DNA of 64,000 nucleotides, taken from positions 7,378,001 through 7,442,000 of the forward strand of contig NC_088314.1 of the NCBI RefSeq assembly GCF_910592395.1, read 5' to 3'. The stretch comes from Lineus longissimus. Lineage: Eukaryota > Nemertea > Pilidiophora > Heteronemertea > Lineidae. The notes under the pieces were generated by a model. The model was not told where the DNA came from, did not search any database, and saw only the letters and a list, made by a program, of their open reading frames with translations. The position numbers and the translations under genes are program-made. Of the stretch, positions 33,524 through 45,973 are shown piece by piece (position 1 is the stretch's first letter; each line of letters begins with the position of its first letter).

Positions 33524-36500
33524 ATGCCGGTGAAAGGTAGCAACCATATCGTGCCAATACCATATCACGACATGGCCACACCGCCATATCCTGATAATAT
33601 GTCAAATATCATTGAAAATTCCAACGATACAACACAGGTGCCTCTTGTTGATCCGCCATGTGTATGGATACTCTACGCAGAAATTCTCAAATCAAGGTAT
33701 CGTATAAGAATTCATTAGTTTTTAGAATTGACTACACCTTATTGTTGTAATCAGTTATCTTGAAAATGTTAGTCCTTGTGGATTTATTGCCATTATCAAC
33801 CCTTTGGCAGTAGCGGAAACCTCTCTATTAAGGAGAATAGGTTTAGTCCCAATTGGTTGTTTCCATTAAATTTGACCTTGCTAATCAAGACACCTCTCCA
33901 TTAAGGACACCACTTCTCAGTCCCCAGGGTGTCGTTATTAGAGAGGTTCGACTTCTGTGCTGGGTTTTCTACTGAATATTGCTTTTTCAGAGTGAGAATC
34001 TGGGATCTGATTATACTGATTCCGAACCTGCTCTTCCTTCTCTTTATCATCTACAAGTGCCGCTCGGCATTTGCGAAACTCAGAAACACAAGTAGTCCAA
34101 TCTTCACAGCTTTTTACGGCTTGGTAGGTATTTGGAATGTAAAAGTAGGGTGCAAATGGTAAATCACTGGATTTAATGAGGCAGGGTCGCCAAGTATAAC
34201 TCATCTCCAAGTACAGCAAATTCTAGTCCAACTCGTCGCCTTTGTAACCCTGCCAGTCCATGAGCAGGATCTGTACTTAAAAATTGTGGAAGTTTGTTAA
34301 GTAATTTGTATACTGAAACTAGCCACTAATATTTCCCCTCTGGTTCGTTTAGTTTTCTTGCTATTACATTTTCTGTCATTTGCAGGTATGTGCTGTTGCA
34401 ATTATCAGCGTGTTAAGGTCGATTGTCTCAATGACTGTCAATGCTTATGTACCAGCTGGAGATATAACTGATAAGGTATGCTCATTCTTGTCGGTGCCCT
34501 CTTCCTTTCTTGTTCTCTTAGCAGAGGAGGAGTGTCATGAGAAAAAGCCGAGGGGGGAGCACTAGTGAAGTTTACTCTCGGTGGGCAGTTCTCATCTTGA
34601 ACAATTAAGGGTAAACATTCACAGGTAAATTTTGGCAAGAAGCACATCAGAGCTACATGAATTTGGACCCCTGAAGCTTGAAGATCTTAGTCCTTGAATG
34701 TATTAGAACATGAACACAGGTTTTCTTCTTGTTGCAAGCCCATGACTAAGGAGAGGCCGACCCATTTGGAAAGAAGGTTACTGTGAAGAGTGAGTGGACT
34801 ACTGTACGACTAATTAATCATCTAAATGGTTTCATATTTACATTCAGGTGCTTTGGTTGGTGCTGAGGTTCTTTCTGCTGGCCACAGAATTATCTGTCAT
34901 CATTTTTGGCCTGGCATTTGGTAAGTTCAGTTCCCACTGCTGTGAGAAATCGATAATGGAGAACATTGAGTGTCCAATTGCATAATCTTGGGTACCGTAC
35001 TAATGCTGACACATCATTTGTGATCTTGAGAAAGTCACTAACTATACTTGATTTTGCCTATTCTTGGGTGTGATGTAAAACCACGGTTCCTTGAACCAAA
35101 TATCAAGCAAAAGAGCCCACTTAAAAGTGAGAAAGAACAGTAGCTTATAACAGATTCCTCCCCTTGTCGACATCCAATGAAATCAGCGTTATTGTAGGTT
35201 TCTCCAGTCGAAGAAGCGAACATTACCCGTAGTTCCTTCGGGATGGTGAACAAAAAGAATGTCTCTAGGTAGTGTTCTAGCAAGCAACACCAAATATGCA
35301 GCAAAATAACTCCGTCAACACAAACTATTCCTGATAAAGTGTGTTGATGATTATTTACACGAATGCATAATTGTACTTGCAGGTCACCTAGACAGTCAGA
35401 CTAGCATCCGATGGGTCCTTCTAGTGACGTCCTTTATCGCACTAGCCTACTCCGTCACGCAAGGAACCCTGGAGTTCGTACACAAAGACACTATTTACAA
35501 TAACCTCAACACAGAATTTGATTTGTTCGGACACGGTGGCATGCTGTTTTGGTTTGCCACGTCTGTCTTCTTCTCTGTGGTAAGTGAAATATCTAAATGG
35601 GGGACTACAGGCTGGAGCTAGGGGGTCCTAGAAATGCCCACTCCCTCAGAAACTAGGAACCTCTCTGATTGCTGCCGGTCTCCGGAGCGCCTGAATTCCT
35701 TCACAGTGCAATTTATTTTCCTATGTTCTCTATGTTTTGGTGTGTAAGGGAATTATTTGGCTGACACATTGTGAGGGAGGCCTCTTGATATAATTATAAG
35801 AGGCAAAGCTGGAGTAAACGGCAAACATTTACAAGCACTTAATTAGTAATAAATGACATTTAAATCGATATTTTGTCTGTTTTTTGTTTCAGGCGTATGC
35901 CATAATCACTATTTTACCATGTACAAAGCTTGCTGACAGATTCTCCATGCCAAGTAAGTTTTTTCAATCTCAGATTTTGTTCAATTTACTCCAGGGTCTC
36001 CAGTTTGTAAGTTCTCCTACCTTATGTTACAAATTACCCAATATTGTTTATAGAGCTATAACTGCATTAAACAAACCTCTTCGTGTTTGTTTTCAGCGAA
36101 GAAGTCGTTCTACTATTACGCAGCATTGTTGGCTGTGCTGAACTTGGCCCAGTCGATTGGCAGTGGGCTGCTCTACTATCGAGAATACAATGGCATGTGG
36201 TAAGCTCTTTTCTTCTATTTCTATTTTGTCATTTGCTCCAAATCTTGGTCGCTCATGAGTTTTGTGACAACACTTAAGTGTATGTTGTTCTCAATTTGCT
36301 TTTGAATCGCAACATTTTAGACAAGTTGGTTGGACACGTTATGGTGATTCGTGGGAATGGCAACTTTCAGTATTTAGAAACTATTCTTGTAGTATTGTTG
36401 CAGCTCTGTCCACTACAGATCTAGCTGTTGTCTGCATTGAATCAAGAAGTGCCTTGATAATGTAGAGTGCTCTATTGAGAACTAAAGCCATTTGACCTGG

Positions 36501-37397
36501 ACCTGAGATGCTTGTTAATGTTCAGTATAAATTGATTGTCATTTTATGATGTGCTTGTTATCTTCCAGTGTGGTCGACGCAACGACGTATCTCTACTTCA
36601 CGTGTTTCGCTCCACTTGTTTATCTTACATTCCTCAAAGACTTCTTCAAGTAAGTAAATGTAGACTTACTGTTCTTCGCACTCAACTTAGAGTAGGTTAC
36701 ATGTACAAACATCACGTCCATGTACAGGTGACCACCTCTGAAGTAAGGTGAGAAGTACTATAGATGCAGGGACAAAGTGAGCCAGGGTAAGTAATGTGAA
36801 GGCTCCAGGTGTCTTTACTGCCTCACAGTACATTGGTACTATTTACACTTGTACAATACAAGAGTTTTTTCCAAGTCAAACCTGTCAGAGTTCCGTAATA
36901 GGACATTTTAGTGACCAAGATACCACCAGTTGGCTCTTGCCTATTTTCTTCTGCAAAAATTTCTGCGTGCCATGTATTTTCATAAATGAAGCAAATAATT
37001 TGTAATACGAATGGGGTGAAATTTTTAATCGAAGCCAGGTTCTAGATTTTGGAATGGAATTCTTTTGAGTGATCGCTTTGTAACCATACCCGGAGAAATT
37101 TAAATTGTGACGTTATTTTTATGTTTCAGAGTTGTACAGCCGAGTATATTGTTTTCATACAAAGCGCAAGTGGACGAATCAGTTGAGGAAGATGTGAACA
37201 TGCCGCACCAAACATCTGGATCCGGAAAGGCAGACTCAGAAGCTACTGGGTCTGGGAGTAACTACAATAGTACACCATTCGACAGCTTAAATCCGCTGTA
37301 TCATTCGATAAACACGCCCACCGATCTCAGTTTCAGCAATAATTATTTCAGTAGTTTGCAGGTGCCTGATACTGTGGAGCGCCATTTGAATACGTAA
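33524..37397 (+). CDS. TPRA1: TPRA1 (GPR175), seven-transmembrane adipocyte-associated-type protein
   Basis: An orphan seven-helix membrane protein found across animals; role poorly defined. Complete 392-residue model in nine exons: 33524-33696, 33991-34123, 34386-34475, 34848-34920, 35383-35579, 35893-35953, 36097-36199, 36569-36649, 37130-37397. All phases close. Conserved landmarks: [18 protein letters not shown] (TM1), [14 protein letters not shown] (start of TM2), [89 protein letters not shown], then [11 protein letters not shown] opening a serine-rich cytoplasmic tail with NSTPFDS. The N-terminus has two N-glycosylation sequons (NNST-like: NMSN, NDTT). The start ATG lies 23 bases after a CAG acceptor, so a non-coding 5' exon is expected. 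Confidence 0.96.
33808..33956 (+). repeat. MITE-like element in TPRA1 intron 1
   Basis: Contains 'aacctctctattaagga', 'gtcccaattggttg', 'ccattaaatttgacct', 'cacctctccattaagga' and 'ttattagagaggttcgac'. It ends about 35 bases before the exon 2 acceptor. Confidence 0.7.
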
Positions 37398-37734
37398 CAG
37401 TGACGCTTTGTGGACAAATCGCTTATTTATCTGAGGACTGAAACAGCAAAACTTTTGTTGTTAATGTATTGTCTGTGACTTATATAGTACTGTGCAAAAT
37501 TGTGCTTTCTATCAATAGTTTTTGAGAACTTTGAATAAGCGCAATGATCAACAGAAGGTTGGACAAAATTTATAGCTTATGTATCCGGATAGTAATGCAT
37601 ATGAATACTGTTTGGTTGCCTTGGTTACTTGTCATTGTGCATGCAGAACTAGATACAAAATCTAGCAAACTTGTTTTGACCTCTGCCAACTGCTAATTTT
37701 GAATCAAAGAGTGTTAAAATTCTTTAATGTTTTA

Positions 37735-37740
37735 AATAAA
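37735..37740 (+). terminator. polyadenylation signal AATAAA (TPRA1)
   Basis: First canonical hexamer after the TPRA1 stop codon, about 340 bases downstream in AT-rich sequence. Confidence 0.5.
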
Positions 37741-40283
37741 TACACCTGAATAATAATTTTTATGTGTTGGCATACTGTAAAAGGAATATTTCACTCTTTG
37801 TTTTATGAAAATCGGTCCAGTGTAAAGCGACATATTGAAGACTTTGCAAATGCCGCCATCAGAAGTATGCCACAATTCATTCTTCACACCATCAAACAGG
37901 ATCATTTTAGGACTTTGGTATCATACCCATCAAGTTGGCTTGTTCTGGATGAATCGCTGGCATAGTTCATGTATATGCGGTAGGGACCAGGTATTCAGTT
38001 TTGAGTTTGGGGTCTTGAGCTATTGTCAGGTTTGAGAGTCGTACTCTAAACATTGTCTCCACGTATTTTCAGATTGCAGTCTTTACAATCAATTCCAAAG
38101 GGAACATTCCAAAAAGAATTTGTAGCATTATATTTCAAAATCTCAGGCAAGAGCATACTGTGGAAGTACTGGCCAGAGCCCTCTATTAAAACCTGTGTAC
38201 ATTACGTGTACAATGTTGTGCATAAGTTTTGGTTAAAAAAAGTACACCTTGGACCAATCAATCTGCACAAAATTTTATATGTGTCAAGAAGAACCCTTTG
38301 CCAATAGCATAATAAAGTTTAAAAACATTCCAATACCGATTGCCTGAGAAAAAAAAGATTTCCGTACACCATATCCATCAAAACGTCACTGGCGCATTGA
38401 TATGGCCCTGTCAAAATACAAGTTCTAAACTGACCAGTGAGACCACATTTTCTTAAATGTATTATCAAAAAGCATATTTCTGTGATGGCCTGACTCTGTA
38501 GATTAAGAATCTACCACAGATTGAGAATTAATTCCACTTTGGTCCATCCCAGCCATGTATTTACCACAACTTGACATTTTGATAAGCTCTATGTGACTGT
38601 GCCACCCTTCCGGTCGTGGATGAATACATGTCTCTGCCCTACTGTGTTCAGGGTGGGTTTTCATTTCCAAATCTGCTTTTGGATCAGTTCAGTTACTTGA
38701 GGCACATTTCAGGATGTGTTTTGATCGCGGAGATTCTTACGGCATGATATAACCAAGGCTGCATTCTAGTTTAGTGGGGTGGGAAGTGGCACTCAGAAAG
38801 GAGCTCAATATTTTTGCTAGATGGGCGTACAATCTTGACCTTTAGGTGGCTGCAAATGTTTTACTTAATGGTTTTATCATTAAAAAATGCACCAATCGAT
38901 GAAATCTGGCTAAAATAAGCACACTAGGGAATTGAAAGCCCTAAAACCTGCAGTAATATCCTGTGTACCATATATATTTCAATGTCACAGCTTATCATCA
39001 AGCTCTTGACACAGCTTATTCCTGTGAAATGGGGACTGTATACCATACCATTTCTGTAGATTATATTCGGAGAGCATGTACATTTATGGTGTAAAGCATA
39101 ACATTTTGCTGTGAGCATGTTTGATAACCGGTATTCTGTACACTTGTTTCTGTTTGGGTCTTTTGTCATTTTTATTGTATGACTCGAGTGACACACAATA
39201 TAAACGAAAAACAAGTTTTTACAATTTAAAGCACAATTTGTTCGTCATAACTCTCGGACATGAACACCTTAGAGATCGGTACATGTGTTTGTATGTTACT
39301 ATGTGTTTCATCTTTGTAACAAGCTCCTCGCTATAAACATTTTGTTTGGATCCCGGAAAGTTTGTTATAGTGAGGTTGCATTGTATTTCTTATTTTTTGG
39401 CTAATATACATGTAGAAGCTATTCCTTGCAGAATAAAATGTGTTTGATGGTATATTAACTCTTATTTGAGAATTTTTGGCTTCCACACTGGTAAGCTAAC
39501 GAAGACATTCACAATCAAACTGAGACACACCTGTCAGTCACCGCTCCTACGAATCGGACACGGTAGCACCAGTCCTGACGGATTGTCACTTTGTCCCAGC
39601 CAATACAAACATTTTGGCAAGAGATTTCTTGAAAGGTCAAACATCTTGGAAGACCACTGAAATTATCAGGCCTATGGCCAAGCAATTTAAAAACACCTAT
39701 TCATAACCAATTCAGGAGTGGAGCAATGAATTTCACAATCTACAATAAGTGATCAGTGCCTTTTCTCGCAGCTTCAAATCTTGCCGAGGACAAAAGGCCC
39801 AATGACAGTGATATATAACAAGCAACGCTAATTTACAAACGGCATGAAAGAGTTACCAGTTTTGGGGGAACTCCACATAACTGTCAGGTAATCACTCTCT
39901 GAACTGATCACAATCAGACTAGCCTGAAGTTCTCATTATTGACCACTCCTCAGTGAAAACGAATCCAACAAAAAATGGGGTCATTGTATACAGTGGTACT
40001 GTATTACCCCGACGAGAAGCAACACGTCCATCACTAGCAGCCACGATATTTGTGCGTACCGGTTTGACCACAGGCTGAAGTTGACGATGTACTCCTGATG
40101 GAGCTATTGGGTGCTTCACCTGCTCATTGACCGAGGTGTGGTGACCTGGAGACAGTGACCGGGTTGGCACCAGCTGATCAACGGACATATCCACAGGGCG
40201 GTAATTCGCATCTTCTCATCTTTTCTCAGTACAGCCTATTCACGTGGAACAAGTTTCACAAGGAAACCTTCTCCTTACATAGC
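37741..40283. other. intergenic between TPRA1 and the foldback element
   Basis: No gene supported. An open frame on the minus strand at 39919-40194 (91 codons) is unrecognised. A small palindromic stretch lies at about 39318-39386 ('ctcgctataaac' facing 'gttatagtgag'), resembling a second MITE family. Confidence 0.4.
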
Positions 40284-40310
40284 GTGGGGTACCAAGGGTA
40301 TAATTCAAGG

Positions 40311-41120
40311 GTATAATTCAGCACAGGTATTGAGTTACTCGTGTGATTAAGACATAGGTACAACCAAAGACAGATAGCGAGCTTCTTTGGTTTCATGGGT
40401 ATAATTCAGCACAGGTATTGAGTTACTCATGTGATGAAGACATAGGTTGTACCAGAGACAGATAGCGAGCTTCTTTGGTGTCATGGATAATTCAGCACAG
40501 GTAGTGAGTTACTCGTGTGATGAAGACATAGGTTGTACCAGAGACAGATAGCGAGCTTCTTCAGCACAGGTATTGAGTTACTCATGTGATGAAGACATAG
40601 GTTGTACCAGAGACAGATAGCGAGCTTCTTTGGTGTCATGGATAATTCAGCACAGGTAGTGAGTTACTCATGTGATGAAGACATAGGTTGTACCAGAGAC
40701 AGATAGCGAGCTTCTTTGGTGTCATGGATAATTCAGCACAGGTAGTGAGTTACTCGTGTGATGAAGACATAGGTTGTACCAGAGACAGATAGCGAGCTTC
40801 TTTGGTGTCATGGATAATTCAGCACAGGTAGTGAGTTACTCATGTGATGAAGACATAGGTTGTACCAGAGACAGATAGCGAGCTTCTTTGGTGTCATGGA
40901 TAATTCAGCACAGGTATTGAGTTATTCATGTTATGAAGACATAGGTTGTACCAGAGACAGATAGCGAGCTTCTTTGGTGTCATGGATAATTCAGCACAGG
41001 TAGTGAGTTACTCATGTGATGAAGACATAGGTTGTACCAGAGACAGATAGCGAGCTTCAACTATTGAGTTACTCATGTGATGAAGACATAGGTTGTACCA
41101 GTGACATACATGTAGCGAGC
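40311..41120. repeat. 86-bp tandem array, left outer domain (about 10 copies)
   Basis: Units start at GCACAGGTA: 40321, 40409, 40495, 40564 (short, 69 bp to its neighbour), 40650, 40736, 40822, 40908, 40994, then a shortened last unit. Units are near-identical ('gatgaagacataggttgtac', 'gacagatagcgagcttc'), differing at sites such as caggtaTtg/caggtaGtg. Confidence 0.95.
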
Positions 41121-42159
41121 TCTGTTTCTGGTTGTACTAACATCAGAGTGTCTCATAATCTCTTTGGAATACATTTAACAACACTGGAATGTCTTCACAG
41201 AAGTAGCATTGGTTGATGAAAAGCCAGCTGGACGATGTGCAAAGATCGTTGTCATTTGAAAATTGTCAAAACCTTGCAATAATCGACATGGCACATACTT
41301 GTATCGGTAATAAAATGCACAGAAACTTAGAAAGTTCTTGTTTAGTTCTGAGCTAGAGGAGGAGTGATGGAAATAAAAATGTGATGGTCGTGCTATTATG
41401 ATATATAAAGATAATGAAAGTGTCTTGCAGTATAGTCCAAGTAGAACTTGGTACTGTCACTTAATTTACAACAATGTTCACTTGTCCTTATTGTTGGGCT
41501 GTTGCGTTGCTCTTACTTGGAAAAAAGCATATGCAAGTCAGTCCCAGCAACTCTACTGAAGCCTAAAAGGTGCATTGCGGTGGTGGAGCAATGCAACAAC
41601 ATATAATGAGTCGGCGCCCTAACCTCTATGCCACTGGTCTCCCAAGTATGCCACCCTGAAGCTATGTCTGTAGTGTCGCAGACATCCCGAGACAATTTCA
41701 CAACTTAACAGTTGCAAGCTTGACATAGAGGGCCGCATTCAACTATTTGGCATTTTGAAGCTTTGCCAGTAGAGTAAAGAATGAGGCATTAGGTAAAGCA
41801 TCTTGCGTCTAAAATCTGGCGCTATCTCGAAAACTTTTGCGTTAAGATGTAAAAGAAGTCACAATCTCGCCAGTTTGAGGACGGTGTGGAAGTACGCTCC
41901 CCTGGAAGGTACGATTTTCATGACCGACTGGAGGCATGAAGGGATTGGGCCGGATTCATTTTCAGACAAAGTCACAATCAGAATATGAACTGCTCGAAGA
42001 CACTTTCATTTGTTCATATGAACTATATTCAGGATGCTTCATCATGGTACTGCCTGGAACAATGTTGCATGCACACCACTTTTGTGAACAAGACGGTACT
42101 CTGCATGCTCACTCTCGAGGACCAGGCAGCAGCAATCGAGCTAACATGCCACAATCGTT

Positions 42160-43545
42160 CCGGTTGTGATCCTCTCATCTCGCCTAGCATATTAACAAGA
42201 CGGTGGATCTGCCAGACCCAATTTAGTCTGGTTGTAACTGGCTTATCTCTTGTCAGTGTGTTGGGGGAAAATGATAGAGCTGTTGGACAAGATTTAGTCT
42301 TGTTGTGGCTGTCATCTCTCTCCTATTGTGTTGGCAGCATCCATAGTTAGGAGGATGAGACAGTCTGAATAAGGCTCAGTAGTTCAACTTGTCGCCGCCA
42401 ACAAGGTGAGAGAGATGAGACCGTTAGATCCAGATAGAATCGGAGCAGGCAACTCGAAACCCGAGTCAATCGCAAACGGACCTACTCCGGTATTTCGGCT
42501 CCATCGTCCTTGTCAACGTATTAACGGATGAGACACGACAGTCACAACCAAACTGAATGGCAACGGCATGATCTCATCCGTTTTGTCAAAGCGATGAGAG
42601 CGATGAGATAGTCAAAACCAGTTCGCATTGGGCTTAGCAGCTCTTCCCCAATGCCAAGACGATAAGCGAGATGAGATGATTTGATTCCGGTTTGACAGTG
42701 TGTTGGCAAACCATGAAACTGCCCGACCCAATTCCGTCTAACTGTGACTGTCTCACCTCTCTTGCCGTGTTGGGATTGCGTTGGATGTGCAGTTGGCAAC
42801 ATGGTGAGGCTGCCATTTCTAGTTCGTTCTGGTTGTAATTGTCTCATCATGTCGCTAACCATATCAACAAGACAGACAGTGGAGCTGCCATATCTGACTC
42901 GGTCAGATTTGTTGCTCCAACCAGGCCGACTTGGGCATGACAGCTTCACCGCCTAATCAATAAGGTAGGCGAGATGAGACAATCGCAACCAGACCGAATG
43001 GGGCTGTCCGCTCCATCGGCTTGTTAATATGGTAAGCAAGATGAGACGGTTGTGAAACCGGACGGAAATGGGCTCGGCAGCTCTACCGTTTTCCCAACTC
43101 ACTGACAGAAAAGGCCAGTCGCAACCAATCCAATTGCAGTCCCACCGTCTTGTTGTCTTTTTGTTCCAATACGGCGAGAGAAATGAGACAGTCACATCCA
43201 GACGGAATCGGACTGGGCAACACACTGACAGACCTGAGTCAATCGCAACCACACCGTCTCGGGCATGTCAGTTCCGCCGTCTTTTCAACGAGGTGAGAGA
43301 GATGAGACAGTCACATCCAGATGGAATCGGACCGAGCAACACACTGACACCTGCGCCTATCGCTACCATACCGACACGGGCATGTCAGATTCACCGCCTT
43401 GCCAACATGGTGAGTGAGATAAGACAATCACCACCGGAACTAATCTAGCTCGGCAGCTCCAGCGTCTTCCAATAGAGAGACAAGCCAGTCCTTACCAGGC
43501 CGAATCGAGCCTTGAAGTCCAACCGTTGATGCTCCTTCAAACACG
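42160..43545. repeat. degenerate repeats of 60-68 bp, inner domain of left arm
   Basis: Recurrent core 'gagatgagacagtcacaacc' with variants at about 42973, 43041, 43183, 43302 and 43416, alternating with 'cagctccaccgtcttg' and 'caacacactgaca'. Units are much more diverged from each other than the two arms are from one another. Confidence 0.7.
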
Positions 43546-43865
43546 ATGAGACAGTCACAACCGGTACGAATCGGACATGGGTACTCCACCCTGTTGCCAA
43601 CAGGGTGAACACGCTCGGTGAGAGAGATAAATCTAGGCCGATTCGGGCACGGCGCCTGCAACGTGTTGCCAGGACAGTGAGGAGACAGTCACAACCAGAC
43701 AAAAATCGGGGTCGCCAGCTCCACCGTTTTCCTGACACACTGATAGACAAAAGTCAGTTACGTCACAACCAGCCTTGCAGTCACACCGTCCTGTTAATAC
43801 GGTGAGCGTTACGGAAGGACAGTGCCGGGGGATGTCACAACCAAGCGTCATCGTTGGGTGGTGCT

Positions 43866-45250
43866 CGTGTTTAAAGGATCATCAACGGTTGGACTTCAAG
43901 GCTCGATTCGGCCTGGTAAGGACTGGCTTATCTCTCTATTGGAAGACGCTGGATCTGCCGAGCTAGATTAGGTCCGGTGGTGATTGTCTTATCTCACTCA
44001 CCATGTTGGCAAGGCGGTGAATCTGACATGCCCGTGTCGGTATGGTAGCGATAGGCGCAGGTGTCAGTGTGTTGCTCGGTCCGATTCCATCTGGATGTGA
44101 CTGTCTCATCTCTCTCACCTCGTTGAAAAGACGGCGGAACTGACATGCCCGAGACGGTGTGGTTGCGATTGACTCAGGTCTGTCAGTGTGTTGCCCAGTC
44201 CGATTCCGTCTGGATGTGACTGCCTCATTTCTCTCGCCGTATTGGAACAAAAAGACAACAAGACGGTGGGACTGCAATTGGATTGGTTGCGACTGGCCTT
44301 TTCTGTCAGTGAGTTGGGAAAACGGTAGAGCTGCCGAGCCCATTTCCGTCCGGTTTCACAACCGTTTCATCTTGCTTACCATATTAACAAGCCAATGGAG
44401 CGGACAGCCCCATTCGGTCTGGTTGCGATTGTCTCATCTCGCCTACCTTATTGATTAGGCGGTGAAGCTGTCATGCCCAAGTCGGCCTGGTTGGAGCAAC
44501 AATCTGACCGACTCAGATATGGCAGCTCCACTGTCCGTCTTGTTAATATGGTTAGCGACATGATGAGACAATTACAACCAGAACGAACTAGAAATGGCAG
44601 CCTCACCATGTTGCCAACTGCACATCCAACGCAATCCCAACACGGCAAGAGAGGTGAGACAGTCACAGTTAGACTGAATTGGGTCGGGCAGTTTCATGGT
44701 TTGCCAACACACTGTCAGACCGGAATCAAATCATCTCATCTTGCTCATCGTCTTGGCATTAGGGAAGAGCTGCTAAGCCCAATGCGAACTGGTTTTGACT
44801 ATCTCATCGCTTTGACAAAACGGATGGGATCATGCCGTTGCCATTCAGTTTGGTTGTGACTGTCGTGTCTCATCCCTTAATACGTTGACAAGGACGATGG
44901 AGCCGAAATGCCGGAGTAGGTCTGTTTGCGATTGACTTGGGTCTCGAGTTGCCTGCTCTGATTCTATCTGGATCTGACGGTCTCATCTCTCTCGCCTTGT
45001 TGGCGGCGACAAGTTGAACTACTGAGCCTGATTCAGACTGTCTCACCCTTCTAACCATGGATGCTGTCAACACGATAGGAGAGAGATGACAGCCACAACA
45101 AGACTGAATCTTGTCCAACAGCTCCATCCTTTTTCCCCAACACACTGACAAGAGATAAGCCAGTCACAACCAGACTAAATTGGGTCTGGCAGATCCACCG
45201 TCTTGTTAATATGCTAGGCGAGATGAGAGGATCACAACCGGAACGATGTT
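43866..45250. repeat. degenerate repeats of 60-68 bp, inner domain of right arm (inverted)
   Basis: Reverse complement of 42160-43545. The innermost parts of the two arms are almost identical; for example 43445 pairs with 43966. Confidence 0.75.
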
Positions 45251-45880
45251 GGCATGTTAGCTCCAATGCTGCTGCCTGGTCCTCGAGAGTGAGCATGCAC
45301 AGTACCGTCTTGTTCACAAAAGTGGTGTGCATGCAACATTGTTCCAGGCAGTACCATGACGAAGCATCCTGAACATAGTTCATATAAACAAATGAACGTG
45401 TCTTTAAGTAGTTCATATTCTGATTGTGACTTTGTCAGAAAATGAATCCGGCCCAATCCCTTCACGCCTCCAGTCGGACATGACACTCGCACCTTCCAGG
45501 GGGAGCGTACTTCCACACCGTCCTCAAACTGGCGAGATTGTGACTTCTTTTACATCTTAACGCAAAAGTTTTCGAGATAGCGCCTGATTTTAGACGCAAG
45601 ATGCTTCCGTAATGCCTCATTCTTTACTCCACTGACAAAGCTTCAAAATGCCAAATAGTTAAATGCGGCCCTCTATGTCAAGCTTGCAACTGTCAAGTTG
45701 TGAAATTGTCTCAGGATGTCTGCGACACTACAGACATAGCTTCAGGGTTGCATACTTGGGAGACCAGTGGCATATAGGTTAGGGCGCCGACTCATTATAA
45801 GTTGTTGCATTGCTCCACCACCGCAATGCACCTTTTAGGCTTCAGTAAGGTTGCTGGGACTGACTTGCATATGCTTTTTT

Positions 45881-45918
45881 GGCTCACCGTAAGGGGAGTC
45901 TATACGATAGCGCTGTGT

Positions 45919-45973
<55 letters not shown>

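Noticed and set aside
39919-40194. 91-codon minus-strand open frame next to the foldback element
   Set aside because: Not mirrored in the element, no recognisable family, no convincing splice sites. Left uncalled.
40311-41120. Regular direct repeats considered as a CRISPR array
   Set aside because: The 86-bp units abut with no unique spacers, the DNA is eukaryotic, and there are no cas genes.
41985-42350. 121-codon open frame with a near-identical partner on the opposite strand at 45051-45416, and similar pairs further in
   Set aside because: Both copies lie in mirror positions of the inverted repeat, so the match follows from arm identity. No domain, start context or splice pattern supports a protein.
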